Positions 1 through 7,272 of a stretch of 13,315 nucleotides of DNA are shown here, one piece after another. The notes under the pieces are model-generated. The model saw only the letters and a list, made by a program, of their open reading frames with translations, was not told the DNA's origin and ran no database searches. A program made the position numbers and the translations under genes. How positions within the stretch are numbered: the first letter of the stretch is position 1; each line of letters starts with the position of its first letter. The stretch comes from UBA2334 sp049653005 (GTDB lineage: Bacteria; Pseudomonadota; Gammaproteobacteria; Burkholderiales; Burkholderiaceae_C), in assembly GCA_049653005.1 (NCBI GenBank), contig JBASFL010000096.1:1-13315 (forward strand), in the 5' to 3' direction.

Positions 1-604
1 GCACGGGTGGGGTGGGCCCACCCAGGGTGTGCAGGGCCTGGGCCACGGCGTGGGGCTGGGGGTGCGCCAGCGACCAGGCCTGCAGCGACACGCCCGAGGC
101 GGCCATGGCCTCGGTGGGGTGCGTGGGGCCCCATTGGATGAGGGTGGGCACGCAGCCGCCCAGCAGGCGGCGGCCATCGGCACGCAGGGTGATGTGCCAC
201 TGCAGCAGGCCTTGTGGGGTGGCACGGCTGGCCGGGGTTACCTGGCCCACGTCCAGCCCGTGGGTCCGCAGGCTTTGGGCGGCGGCTTGTGCATCGGGCA
301 CGCGGGCCACCCAGTGAACCAACGTGGGGCCGTGGGTGGCGGTGTGGTGTTGCAGGGGCTCAAGGTCCAGGTCAAACCAGCGTTTGTCGCCGGTGGGCAG
401 GGCAGGGGTTGCCCTGGGCTGGATGGCGATGATTTCCAGATACGCCTGTGGGAAGGCGGGCGAGGCAATGGACAGCAGGCGGTTGTGTGTGCCCATCAGC
501 GGGTGTTCGCCGCCGGGGCCGGGGGTGACGCCCAGGGTGGCCTCGCACCAGGCCACGCCTTCGGCCAGGCTGGTGGCGGCCACCACCAGGTGGTCGAGGT
601 TCAC
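1..604 (-). CDS. VOC / glyoxalase-like domain protein, 3' end cut by window edge
   Basis: The frame is open from a GTG at 604-602 to position 1, giving about 201 residues with no stop, so the C-terminus lies outside the window. The product begins VNLDHLVVAATSLAEG and carries the pattern GTHNRLLSI then YLEIIAI near residues 43-62, followed by an LIQWGPTHPTEAM stretch near residue 162. This pattern is typical of the glyoxalase-like family (Pfam Glyoxalase_3) of the vicinal oxygen chelate superfamily. Members are small cytoplasmic proteins whose substrates are mostly unknown. The start lies 10 bp after the stop of the PhzF-family gene, with a weak AAAGG upstream, so co-transcription is likely. 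The GTG start is chosen because no nearer or better start exists and the family usually begins two or three residues before the LDHLV strand. Exact substrate and metal dependence cannot be inferred. Confidence 0.85.
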   Translation of the reverse strand, partial: MNLDHLVVAATSLAEGVAWCEATLGVTPGPGGEHPLMGTHNRLLSIASPAFPQAYLEIIAIQPRATPALPTGDKRWFDLDLEPLQHHTATHGPTLVHWVARVPDAQAAAQSLRTHGLDVGQVTPASRATPQGLLQWHITLRADGRRLLGGCVPTLIQWGPTHPTEAMAASGVSLQAWSLAHPQPHAVAQALHTLGGPTPPV

Positions 605-614
605 AGCGGGCCTT

Positions 615-1571
615 TCACAGCCACACCTCGCCGCTGACGCAGCGCACCACGTCGCCGCCCACCCACACTTGGCCCTGCGCGTCCTGGCTCAGGAACACCT
701 GGCCGTCGCGGCCCAGGGCTTGGCCTTGGGTGGCTTGGTAGCGGGTGGGCAACACACCGTCGGCCATCAGCCACTGGGCCAGGCTGGCGTTCAGGCTGCC
801 GGTGACGGGGTCTTCGGCCACGCCCAACACATCGACAAAGGCGCGCACCCACAGGTCGGGTTCGGATGCCGATGGGGTTTGTGAGGGGCGATCAAACGCA
901 CGCGCTTCGCGGCTGTTGCGCGCAATGAGAGGGGTGTTTTCAGGCGGTGCGGACAAAGCGGCCACGCCCACCTTTTCGCCCAGGGCTTTCAGTGCGGTGT
1001 GGTCGGGGGTGAGGGCCATCAGGGTGTCGGGGCTGTCGATCAGCAGGCCCAGCCACTCGGGGCCGTTGTTCAGCACCTGTGCGGCTTTGACTTGAGTGGG
1101 GTGCAACCCCAAGGCCGCGCACACGGCGGCCAGTCGCGTGGCATCAGGCGCGGCGCGGCGCATGGCGGGGGCTGCAAACGCCCAGCGGTTGCTGCTGCCG
1201 TGCTCAATGCCGTCTGCCCGGCGCAGCGCCACCACGCCCACGGCGCATTCCTGGCGCACCACCCCGGCTTCGCGGGGCTGGCCACCGTGGGCCAACCAGG
1301 CGTGGCAGGTGCCCAGCGTGGGGTGGCCCGCAAACGGCAACTCGCCCCCGGGGGTGAAGATGCGCACGCGGTAGTCGGCCCCCGCTGCCGCACCCTCGGG
1401 CGTGGGCGCCAGCACAAACGTGGTTTCAGACAGGTTGGTCCAGTGGGCGAAGCGCTGCATGGCCTCGTCGCTCAGGCCCGTGCCGTCCAGCACCACGGCC
1501 AGCGGGTTGCCCAGGTAGGGCAGGGCGGTGAACACGTCCACTTGCAGGAAAGGGCGGGGGCGCAGGGTCAT
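615..1571 (-). CDS. PhzF family isomerase/epimerase
   Basis: A 318-residue protein, close to the usual length of about 300 for the PhzF/YddE (diaminopimelate epimerase-like) fold. The N-terminus FLQVDVFTALPYLGNPLAVV is the family hallmark. The catalytic glutamate is expected at E49 in NLSETTFV. The glycine-rich loop FTPGGELPFAGHPTLG spans residues 72-87, and the second-domain signature EDPVTGSLNASLAQWL starts at residue 253. PhzF acts on a phenazine precursor, but most homologues have unknown substrates and no phenazine genes are visible here, so no specific reaction is assigned. The ATG at 1571-1569 is preferred over an in-frame TTG at 1634 because family homology begins just after this ATG. 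The segment around residues 217-240 (RNSREARAFDRPS...) appears longer than the loop usually seen before the last domain strand. The gene is followed after 10 bp by the VOC gene. Confidence 0.92.
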   Translation of the reverse strand: MTLRPRPFLQVDVFTALPYLGNPLAVVLDGTGLSDEAMQRFAHWTNLSETTFVLAPTPEGAAAGADYRVRIFTPGGELPFAGHPTLGTCHAWLAHGGQPREAGVVRQECAVGVVALRRADGIEHGSSNRWAFAAPAMRRAAPDATRLAAVCAALGLHPTQVKAAQVLNNGPEWLGLLIDSPDTLMALTPDHTALKALGEKVGVAALSAPPENTPLIARNSREARAFDRPSQTPSASEPDLWVRAFVDVLGVAEDPVTGSLNASLAQWLMADGVLPTRYQATQGQALGRDGQVFLSQDAQGQVWVGGDVVRCVSGEVWL

Positions 1572-1601
1572 GGTGAGGGCCTGTTTTGAAAGAAATGGGT
1601 G

Positions 1602-1652
1602 TTTTATGAATAGCTTGAAATTCAATGGACACAAGCGGTAGAGCAGTTTTTG
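1602..1652 (-). repeat. AT-rich dispersed repeat, intergenic copy
   Basis: This AT-rich patch in otherwise GC-rich DNA fills much of the 121-bp gap between the GST and PhzF genes. Read on the minus strand it contains CTCT-N2-CGCTT-N6-ATTGA-N6-AGCTA-N3-ATAAA, the same words at the same spacings as the patch at 7504-7554. Both are preceded by a run of A. A weak promoter-like pair also falls in it on the minus strand (TTGTGT at 1634-1629 and TATTCA at 1612-1607, 16-bp spacer), which could give the PhzF gene its own transcript. No terminator hairpin was found in this gap. Confidence 0.6.
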
Positions 1653-1692
1653 GCTGTTGAAAATGCCATCAAAATGTGTAGCGGGCTGGTGC

Positions 1693-2340
1693 TCAGGCCA
1701 GCGGCTGGTCCAGCACCCCTCGGCTGGCGGGCAGCGCCAGCAGCCCGGCGTACCAGCGCATCAGGTGTGGCCAGTCGGGGCGGGGTTGCGGCAGGTTGAC
1801 CCAGCGGTGCACCTCGCACAGCAGCGGAATGTCGGCCATGGTGAGGTGCTCGCCCGCCATGAAGGGGCGCTGGGCCAGGTGTGCTTCCAGCCAGGTGACC
1901 AGCGGCTCGGTGTCGGCCACCGACTGCGCGATCACCGCCGCCTGCCGCTGGGCAGCGGGCGTGCGCACCCACTGCACGAAGGCGGGGCCGCTGGCGCGGT
2001 TCAGCGTGGTTTGTTGCCAGTCCATCCAGCGGTCGGCGTCGGCGCGGTGTGCCAGGTCGGCCGGGTACAGGCCGGTGCTTTCACCGAACTTGGCGCACAG
2101 GTAGCGAACAATGGCGTTCGATTCCCACAGCACCAGGTCGCCGTGTTGCAGGGTGGGCACCAGCGCGTTGGGGTTCAGGGCCCGGTAGGCGGGGGTGTTG
2201 ACCACGCCAAAGGCCATGCCCGCGTCGGTGCGCACAAACGGCAGCCCGAGGTGTTGCAGCGTCCACACCACTTTGCGCACGTTGATGGAGCTCATGCGGC
2301 CCCACACATGAAGGGTGGTGGCAGGGGGTGTGGGGGTCAT
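1693..2340 (-). CDS. Glutathione S-transferase family protein
   Basis: A 215-residue protein with the standard two-domain GST layout. The thioredoxin-like N-terminal domain starts with GRMSSINVRKVVW (residues 14-26), where a serine is the likely glutathione-activating residue. The cis-proline is at P62 in ALVPTLQ, and the glutathione gamma-glutamyl contact is WESNAI (E73, S74). The helical C-terminal domain has the N-capping box LTMADIPL (T167, D170) near residues 166-173. It probably conjugates or reduces electrophiles in the cytoplasm; the substrate is unknown. The start ATG at 2340 overlaps the TGA of the upstream MFS gene as ATGA, with GGAGA 6 bases upstream, so translation is probably coupled to the transporter. 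That suggests detoxification linked to transport, but this is inference from position only. Confidence 0.94.
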   Translation of the reverse strand: MTPTPPATTLHVWGRMSSINVRKVVWTLQHLGLPFVRTDAGMAFGVVNTPAYRALNPNALVPTLQHGDLVLWESNAIVRYLCAKFGESTGLYPADLAHRADADRWMDWQQTTLNRASGPAFVQWVRTPAAQRQAAVIAQSVADTEPLVTWLEAHLAQRPFMAGEHLTMADIPLLCEVHRWVNLPQPRPDWPHLMRWYAGLLALPASRGVLDQPLA

Positions 2341-3593
2341 GCAGGTCTCCGGGCCAGCTGCCAGGGTTTGAACCCCAGCCACAACAACAGACCGGGCACC
2401 TGCACCGCCAGGCACACGGCCAATGCAGTTTGGTAAGCGGCCTCGGGGTAGTGGCCGTTGTCCGAGGGCCACTGGTTGATGACCGCGCCCAGCCCCCATT
2501 GCAGGCCAAACGCCGCCAGAAAAATCAGCAGGTTGAAGCTGGTGCTGACCCGCCCCGTCAGCGCAGCGGGCATGCCTTGCGCCAGGATGGCGTAGTTCAT
2601 GGCCCCGGCGGTGCCGAAGTAGCTGAACGCCACCGCCAGCAGCCAGAACGGCACGCCCGAGGGCCACAGCATCAGCCCCTGAACCAGCAAAAACACCGCC
2701 ACACCGCCGCCACACACCGTGACCGGGCGCACGCGGTGGCGGGCCAGCCAGTCGGTCAGCGCCCCGAAGCTGAGCGAGCCGGCCACCATGGCTGCGGTGC
2801 TCCAAAACAGCACCTGCGCCACCTCGGCACGCGGCAGGTGGCCCACGTCGCGCAGCCACGGGCCCATCCACAACCCCTGAATGGCCATATAGGCGCCGTT
2901 GGAAAACAGCGTGCACAGCGCGGTGCGCCAGAACAGCCCTTGCGAATACAGCTGCCCCACTGACTTCAGCATGGCCTTCAGGCCGGTGGCGTGCTGGCTG
3001 GCTGGGTGTGCCCGGCTGTGGCTGGGGTGTTCAGGCACGCGGGCAAAAATCAGCAGGGCCACGGCCGCAGCGCAGGCGGCAATGCCCCAGAACGCCATGC
3101 GCCAGCCCACCGCGTCGGTGGCCAGCTGCATGGGCGCGGTGGAGGCCATGGCCCCCAGCCCACCCACGGCCAGCAGCACGGCGGTGGACATGGGCAGGCG
3201 TTCGGGCGGCAGCCACAGCGCGCTGGCCTTGATGGCCGCCATGAGCGAGGCCGACACGCCCAGCCCGATCAGCGCCCGCGCCGCCAGCAGCCCTTCCAGC
3301 GATTGCGCTTGGGCAAACAGCACACCGCCCAGTGCGGCCACGGCCAGCATGGGCATTTGCACCCGGCGTGGGCCAAAGCGGTCCAGCGCCATGCCCACAG
3401 GCAACTGGGCGATGGCAAATGCAATGAAATAGGCGCCGGTCAGCAGGCCCAGCGTGTGGGCGTCCAGCCCGATGTCGCGCACCAGGTCGGGGTAGACCAC
3501 GGTGTTGACGTTGCGGTACAGGTAAGAGACGAAGTGCGCCAGCGCAAACGGCAGCAGCACGCCCAGCAACACCCCGGCCAGTGGGCGCGTCAC
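2337..3593 (-). CDS. MFS transporter
   Basis: A 418-residue integral membrane protein with about twelve hydrophobic segments in two halves, separated by a short hydrophilic loop rich in His/Ser/Pro at about residues 193-210. The major facilitator motif A appears as PVGMALDRFGPRRV around residues 65-78, in the loop after transmembrane segment 2. The substrate cannot be told from sequence. The likely start is GTG at 3593-3591, which places the first helix (LLGVLLPFALAHFVSYLY) at residue 9. There is no strong Shine-Dalgarno, and the gene follows the aminotransferase stop by 29 bp. Its TGA overlaps the GST start, so the two are likely translated together. It may be a drug/metabolite exporter or an uptake permease of the cyanate/nitrate-like MFS groups. 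Confidence 0.92.
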   Translation of the reverse strand: MTRPLAGVLLGVLLPFALAHFVSYLYRNVNTVVYPDLVRDIGLDAHTLGLLTGAYFIAFAIAQLPVGMALDRFGPRRVQMPMLAVAALGGVLFAQAQSLEGLLAARALIGLGVSASLMAAIKASALWLPPERLPMSTAVLLAVGGLGAMASTAPMQLATDAVGWRMAFWGIAACAAAVALLIFARVPEHPSHSRAHPASQHATGLKAMLKSVGQLYSQGLFWRTALCTLFSNGAYMAIQGLWMGPWLRDVGHLPRAEVAQVLFWSTAAMVAGSLSFGALTDWLARHRVRPVTVCGGGVAVFLLVQGLMLWPSGVPFWLLAVAFSYFGTAGAMNYAILAQGMPAALTGRVSTSFNLLIFLAAFGLQWGLGAVINQWPSDNGHYPEAAYQTALAVCLAVQVPGLLLWLGFKPWQLARRPA

Positions 3594-3622
3594 ACCCGTG
3601 GGTGGGGCCGGGGTGGCGGTGG

Positions 3623-4837
3623 TCAGAGGGCCCCCTGTGCCTCGCGGATGGTTTGGGCCAGCGCGGCAATGCCGGTGTTGATCTGGTCCACCGTGGCCGT
3701 CACGAACGACAGGCGCATGCTGCGCGGGTCGGCGTTGTCGGCGTAGAAGGCCGAGCCGGGCACGAAGGCCACGTTGTGGTCAACGGCTTTGGGCAGCAGC
3801 TTCACGGCGTCCAGCCCTGCGGGCAGGCGTGTCCACAGGAACATGCCGCCCACCGGGCGGTTCCACTGCAGCGACGCATCGCCACCGCCGTGGCCGGTGT
3901 GGCCAAACTCGCGCTCCAGCGCGGCCAGCATGGCCTCGCACTGGCTTTTGTACAGCGCGCGGATGGTGGGCACATGGCGGTCAATGAAGCCGTCTTTCAA
4001 CACCTCGGCCACGATACGCTGGTTGAAGCTGGGCGTGTGCAAGTCGGCCGCCTGCTTGGCCTGCAGCAGCTTGGGGTACAGCGCCTTGGGGGCCACCAGG
4101 TAGCCCAGGCGCAGGCCGGGCGCCAGGATTTTGGAAAACGAACCCAGGTATACCGAGCCGTCGGGGTTGCGCGAAGACAGCGAGGCGGGCGGCGGTTCGT
4201 CAAACCACAGGTCGCCGTAGGGGTTGTCTTCAATGATGGGCAGGCCCACTTCGGCGGCCACGGCGGCCACGGCGGCGCGGCGCGCTTCGGTCATGGTGCG
4301 GCCAGTGGGGTTCTGGAAGTTGGGCAGCAGGTACACGAAACGCGCTGCGTCGGCGCCGCTGCCTGCTTTGGCGCGCAAGTCGGTGGGGTCCACCCCTTCG
4401 TCGTCGCTGGCCACGCTCACCACCGTGGGTTCCATGGGCGTGTAGGCCTGCAAAGCACCCAGGTAGGTGGGCGTTTCCACCAGGATGCGGCTGCCCGCGT
4501 CGATCAAAATTTTGGCCACCAGGTCCAGGCCTTGTTGCGAGCCGGTGGTGATCAGCACCTGGTCGGGGCTGACCGACATGCCTTGTTTTTTCAGGTCGTG
4601 TGCCACCCAGTCGCGCAGGGGGCCGTAGCCTTCGCTGGCGGCGTATTGCAGGGCGCTGCGGCCGTCTTGGCTCAACACCTTTTGCGTGGCCTCGGCCATG
4701 GCGTCGATCGGGAAGGTCTGGGGCGAGGGCAGGCCACCGGCGAAGCTGATGATGCCGGGTTTCTCGGTTACTTTCAGGATCTCGCGGATCACGGACGGGT
4801 TCATTTTCTCGGCGCGTTGGGCCAGTTTCCAGCTCAT
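3623..4837 (-). CDS. PLP-dependent aminotransferase, class I/II fold-type I (LysN/2-aminoadipate-like)
   Basis: A 404-residue cytoplasmic enzyme that transfers an amino group between an amino acid and a 2-oxo acid using PLP. The PLP lysine is K236 in SFSKILAPGLRLGY. N176 lies in QNPTG, D204 (pyridine nitrogen contact) in IIEDNPYGD, and the substrate carboxylate arginine R375 in SMRLSF. The N-terminal ISFAGGLPSPQTFP is characteristic of the group containing LysN, 2-aminoadipate aminotransferase and some aromatic/branched-chain aminotransferases, so several substrates are possible. A clear AGGAG lies 7 bases before the ATG at 4837. The gene sits between an exporter (51 bp upstream) and an MFS transporter (29 bp downstream). 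Its fold and active-site motifs resemble the C-terminal domain of the divergent MocR regulator, which suggests, without proving it, that both may bind related amino compounds. Confidence 0.95.
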   Translation of the reverse strand: MSWKLAQRAEKMNPSVIREILKVTEKPGIISFAGGLPSPQTFPIDAMAEATQKVLSQDGRSALQYAASEGYGPLRDWVAHDLKKQGMSVSPDQVLITTGSQQGLDLVAKILIDAGSRILVETPTYLGALQAYTPMEPTVVSVASDDEGVDPTDLRAKAGSGADAARFVYLLPNFQNPTGRTMTEARRAAVAAVAAEVGLPIIEDNPYGDLWFDEPPPASLSSRNPDGSVYLGSFSKILAPGLRLGYLVAPKALYPKLLQAKQAADLHTPSFNQRIVAEVLKDGFIDRHVPTIRALYKSQCEAMLAALEREFGHTGHGGGDASLQWNRPVGGMFLWTRLPAGLDAVKLLPKAVDHNVAFVPGSAFYADNADPRSMRLSFVTATVDQINTGIAALAQTIREAQGAL

Positions 4838-4888
4838 GGGTGCTCCTGTTGAATGGTTGTGTGGCTTGTGAGTGTGTCGGTCGGTGTG

Positions 4889-5536
4889 TCAAGCGGTGGG
4901 GCGTTGCGTCAGCAGCAGGCGCAACGCCAGCGCCGCCAGCACCGTGGCCAGCACACGCCCTTGGGTGCGTGCCAGTGACGGGCGCTGGGCCAGCCGTTGC
5001 GACAGTGCTTGCGCCAGCCGCCCACCCACCAGGCCCAGCAGCCCGTGAAACACCACCGACGCCACGGTCAGCACGCCGCCCAGCAGGGCCAGCTGCACCG
5101 CCACGGGGGTGGCCGATGTGGTTTCGACAAACTGGGGCAAAAACACGAGAAAGAACAACAAAGCTTTGGGGTTGAGCAGGCTGTTGAGCGCCGAGCGCCG
5201 ACACACTTGTGCCAACGATTGTGCCCCGGCGGCCTGCACCGTCAATTGCCCGGGGTGATGCCAGGCGTTCCAGGCCATCCACAGCAGGTAGGCCGCGCCG
5301 CCCAAGCGCAGCAGGTCAAACGACGGCGGCCACGCCGCCACCAGGCCCGCCACGCCGGTGGCGGTGAGCACTGTCAGCACCACGTCTGCGATGCCAATGC
5401 CCAGCGCCACGGCCAGCCCGCCGCGCGGCCCCAGGGCCACGGCGTGCGACAGCACAAACGCCATGTTGGGCCCAGGCGACAGGAACAGGGCCAGGGTGGT
5501 GCCCAAAAACAAGAGCAAAGTGGTGAATGAAATCAT
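4889..5536 (-). CDS. LysE/RhtB family amino-acid exporter
   Basis: A 215-residue membrane protein, the normal size for the LysE/RhtB superfamily, with about six hydrophobic segments. The family motif LSPGPNMAFVLSHA is at residues 19-32, and the fourth-segment motif ALNSLLNPKALLFFLVFLPQFV is present. Members export amino acids such as homoserine, threonine, lysine or derivatives from the cytoplasm, driven by ion gradients; the specific substrate is not readable. The ATG at 5536 overlaps the TGA of the upstream EamA gene (ATGA), with an AGGGG upstream, which argues for translational coupling. It ends 51 bp before the aminotransferase start. The fused N-terminal extension seen if the frame is read further upstream belongs to the other gene's frame and is not real. 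Confidence 0.94.
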   Translation of the reverse strand: MISFTTLLLFLGTTLALFLSPGPNMAFVLSHAVALGPRGGLAVALGIGIADVVLTVLTATGVAGLVAAWPPSFDLLRLGGAAYLLWMAWNAWHHPGQLTVQAAGAQSLAQVCRRSALNSLLNPKALLFFLVFLPQFVETTSATPVAVQLALLGGVLTVASVVFHGLLGLVGGRLAQALSQRLAQRPSLARTQGRVLATVLAALALRLLLTQRPTA

Positions 5537-6465
5537 GCGCTGGCCCCTGTTTTGGCATTCAAAGCGGTGGGTGCCGCTGGCATGGCCAGCCGTTTGCCCG
5601 CAAACACCGTGCCCACCACGGCCAGGGCAAAGCCCACGGTCATGGCTTCCAGTGGCTCGCCCAGCAGCGGCACGGCGGCCAGGATGCTGATGAACGGCTG
5701 CAGCAGCTGCACCTGGCTCACACGCAGCGCGCCACCAATGGCCAGGCCCCGGAACCACGCAAAAAACCCTGCCCACATTGAAAAGACGCCCACGTAACCC
5801 AGCGCCATCCACGAGGTCGCGGCAATGGGTTGGGTGGGCCAGGTGGCCCAGGCCACGGGCAGTGCGAAGGGCAGGGCCATCAGGCACATCCAGCAAATGA
5901 CGCGTTCGGCCCCCAGCTCGGGCGTGACCTGCGCGCCATACACATAACCCAGCGCGGCAGCCAGCATGGCCACCAGCAGCAGCAAGTCGGCCAGCTCAAA
6001 CGCAAAGTGCCCGCTGTGCTGGTACGCCCGCAACAGCGAAAACACCACCACCAGCGCACTGCCCAGCACCGCACACAGCCAAAACCCCAGCCGCGCGCGC
6101 TGGTGCAGCACCCAGGCGGCCATGGCAGCGGTGGCCAGCGGCAGCAGCGCTGTCAGCACGGCTGCGTGGCCCGAGCTGACCTGGCGCAGGGCCAGTGCCA
6201 GCAGCAGCGGAAAACCCAGCGCGTTGCACAACATGGCAATGACCAGCGGTTTGCGCTGGTGGGGCTTGGGCAATGGTGAGCGCGTGGCCAGCAAAAACAC
6301 CGCCGACAGGCAACCCGCGATCACCACCCGGGCGAAGGTGATGAACCAGGGTGAGAGTTGGGGCGCATCGACCGGGCCGGTGGCCAGGCGTGTCATGGGC
6401 AGGGTGAGGGCGAACACCGCCACGCCCACCAGGCCCAGCCACAGGCCGCGGGTGTGGTGGTTCAT
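5533..6465 (-). CDS. EamA/DMT family transporter
   Basis: A 310-residue protein with about ten hydrophobic segments arranged as two EamA repeats (about residues 5-140 and 155-285), matching the usual size of drug/metabolite transporter superfamily exporters. The C-terminal repeat shows the pattern GYVGVFSMWAGFFAWFRGLA followed by LQPFISILAAVPLLGEPL, typical of the RhaT/EamA group. Such proteins usually export amino acids, purines or other metabolites. The start is ATG 6465-6463, which shares ATGA with the stop of the preceding LysE-family gene; the gene in turn shares ATGA with the next exporter. Three consecutive exporter genes with single-base-economy overlaps suggest tightly co-expressed efflux. 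Confidence 0.94.
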   Translation of the reverse strand: MNHHTRGLWLGLVGVAVFALTLPMTRLATGPVDAPQLSPWFITFARVVIAGCLSAVFLLATRSPLPKPHQRKPLVIAMLCNALGFPLLLALALRQVSSGHAAVLTALLPLATAAMAAWVLHQRARLGFWLCAVLGSALVVVFSLLRAYQHSGHFAFELADLLLLVAMLAAALGYVYGAQVTPELGAERVICWMCLMALPFALPVAWATWPTQPIAATSWMALGYVGVFSMWAGFFAWFRGLAIGGALRVSQVQLLQPFISILAAVPLLGEPLEAMTVGFALAVVGTVFAGKRLAMPAAPTALNAKTGASA

Positions 6466-7118
6466 GCCGCACCCCCGGTGGCGCTCAGCCCCAAGGCCGA
6501 GGCCCCCATCCACACGGCGGTGAGCACCAGCACAACGGCCATGCCCCGGTTGAACGCCAGCAACCGGCCCCCGGTGGGCACACCCGCCACCACCGGCCCG
6601 GCCAGCCACCCGCGCAGCAGCGAGCCGACCAGCGCATAGAGCAGGTTGCTGAAAAACGCGAAGGCCAGCATCAGAGGGAGGATTTGCAAGGTGCGCGCTG
6701 TGGCGTCCGGGCGGCCCGCCACCCAACCGGCGACCACGGCCAGGGCCAGCATCCAGGCCTTGATGTTCAAAAATTGCAGTGCCACGCCTTGCCAAAACGT
6801 CACATTGAGGCGGGTGTTGTCCGCTTGGCTCAATGACTTGGTGCGCGCCAGGCGCACGGCCAGCCACAACAGGTAAGACAGCCCGCCCGCCAGAATGCCC
6901 CAACGCAGCAGCGGCACCGCCACCACCAGCGCGCCCAGCCCGGCGGCGCACAGCACAAACAACAGGCCCCATCCCACCGGCACCGCGCACACAAAGTGCA
7001 GCGCGCCGCGCAAGCCCCGGTTGGCGGCCAGCGCGGTGCTCAGGGTGGTGTTGGGGCCGGGCGTGAAGCTGGTGGCGGTGGCCAGGATCAGCAGGGCGGT
7101 GAGTTCGGTGTCGGTCAT
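6462..7118 (-). CDS. LysE family transporter (EamB/YfiK-like)
   Basis: A 218-residue membrane protein with about six hydrophobic segments. The family motif FTPGPNTTLSTALAANRG is at residues 18-35. FLNIKAWMLALAVVAGWV in the middle and LLAFNRGMAVVLVLTAVWM near the C-terminus resemble the YfiK/EamB subgroup known to export cysteine and O-acetylserine; substrate identity here is only a guess. The ATG at 7118 was chosen because the first hydrophobic segment follows directly. No convincing Shine-Dalgarno precedes it, and a possible -10 (TACATT at 7148-7143) would leave a very short leader. It is the first gene of the leftward unit and diverges from the MocR gene, the usual place for a MocR-controlled target. 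Confidence 0.9.
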   Translation of the reverse strand: MTDTELTALLILATATSFTPGPNTTLSTALAANRGLRGALHFVCAVPVGWGLLFVLCAAGLGALVVAVPLLRWGILAGGLSYLLWLAVRLARTKSLSQADNTRLNVTFWQGVALQFLNIKAWMLALAVVAGWVAGRPDATARTLQILPLMLAFAFFSNLLYALVGSLLRGWLAGPVVAGVPTGGRLLAFNRGMAVVLVLTAVWMGASALGLSATGGAA

Positions 7119-7272
7119 GGGGGTGGCGTTTTCAAGGGGTTCAATGTAGCCTTGCTTGCCATACACCATCCATACAGTTGGGTGGTGCAGGTGGTGTTCT
7201 GTGTGGGTGCCTGTTTCCATACAGAAAGAATGTGCACTGTCAGGCACACTGCCACCCGTAGGAGCTTTGCCC
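7119..7272. promoter_or_regulatory. Divergent control region with CCATACA repeats, probable MocR operator
   Basis: This 154-bp region separates the LysE-family gene (leftward) and the MocR gene (rightward). CCATACA occurs three times on the plus strand, at 7159-7165, 7170-7176 and 7217-7223. The first two start 11 bp apart, about one helical turn. The last two share the longer word TCCATACAG and start 47 bp apart. A TGTGC-N8-GCACA inverted repeat lies at 7231-7248. MocR regulators commonly bind spaced direct repeats between themselves and a divergent target, so these repeats are the best operator candidates. A leftward -10 TACATT (7148-7143) is possible, with no good -35. AGGAG at 7260-7264 is the Shine-Dalgarno of the MocR gene. 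Confidence 0.55.

Noticed and set aside
1572..1634. Upstream TTG start extending the PhzF protein by 21 residues
   Set aside because: The extension lies in the AT-rich repeat and has no family similarity; the ATG at 1571 starts right at the conserved N-terminus.
7156..7272. Upstream start extending the MocR protein by 39 residues
   Set aside because: The extension runs through the divergent control region and is cysteine/tryptophan-rich and unlike a winged helix; AGGAG is correctly placed for the ATG at 7273.
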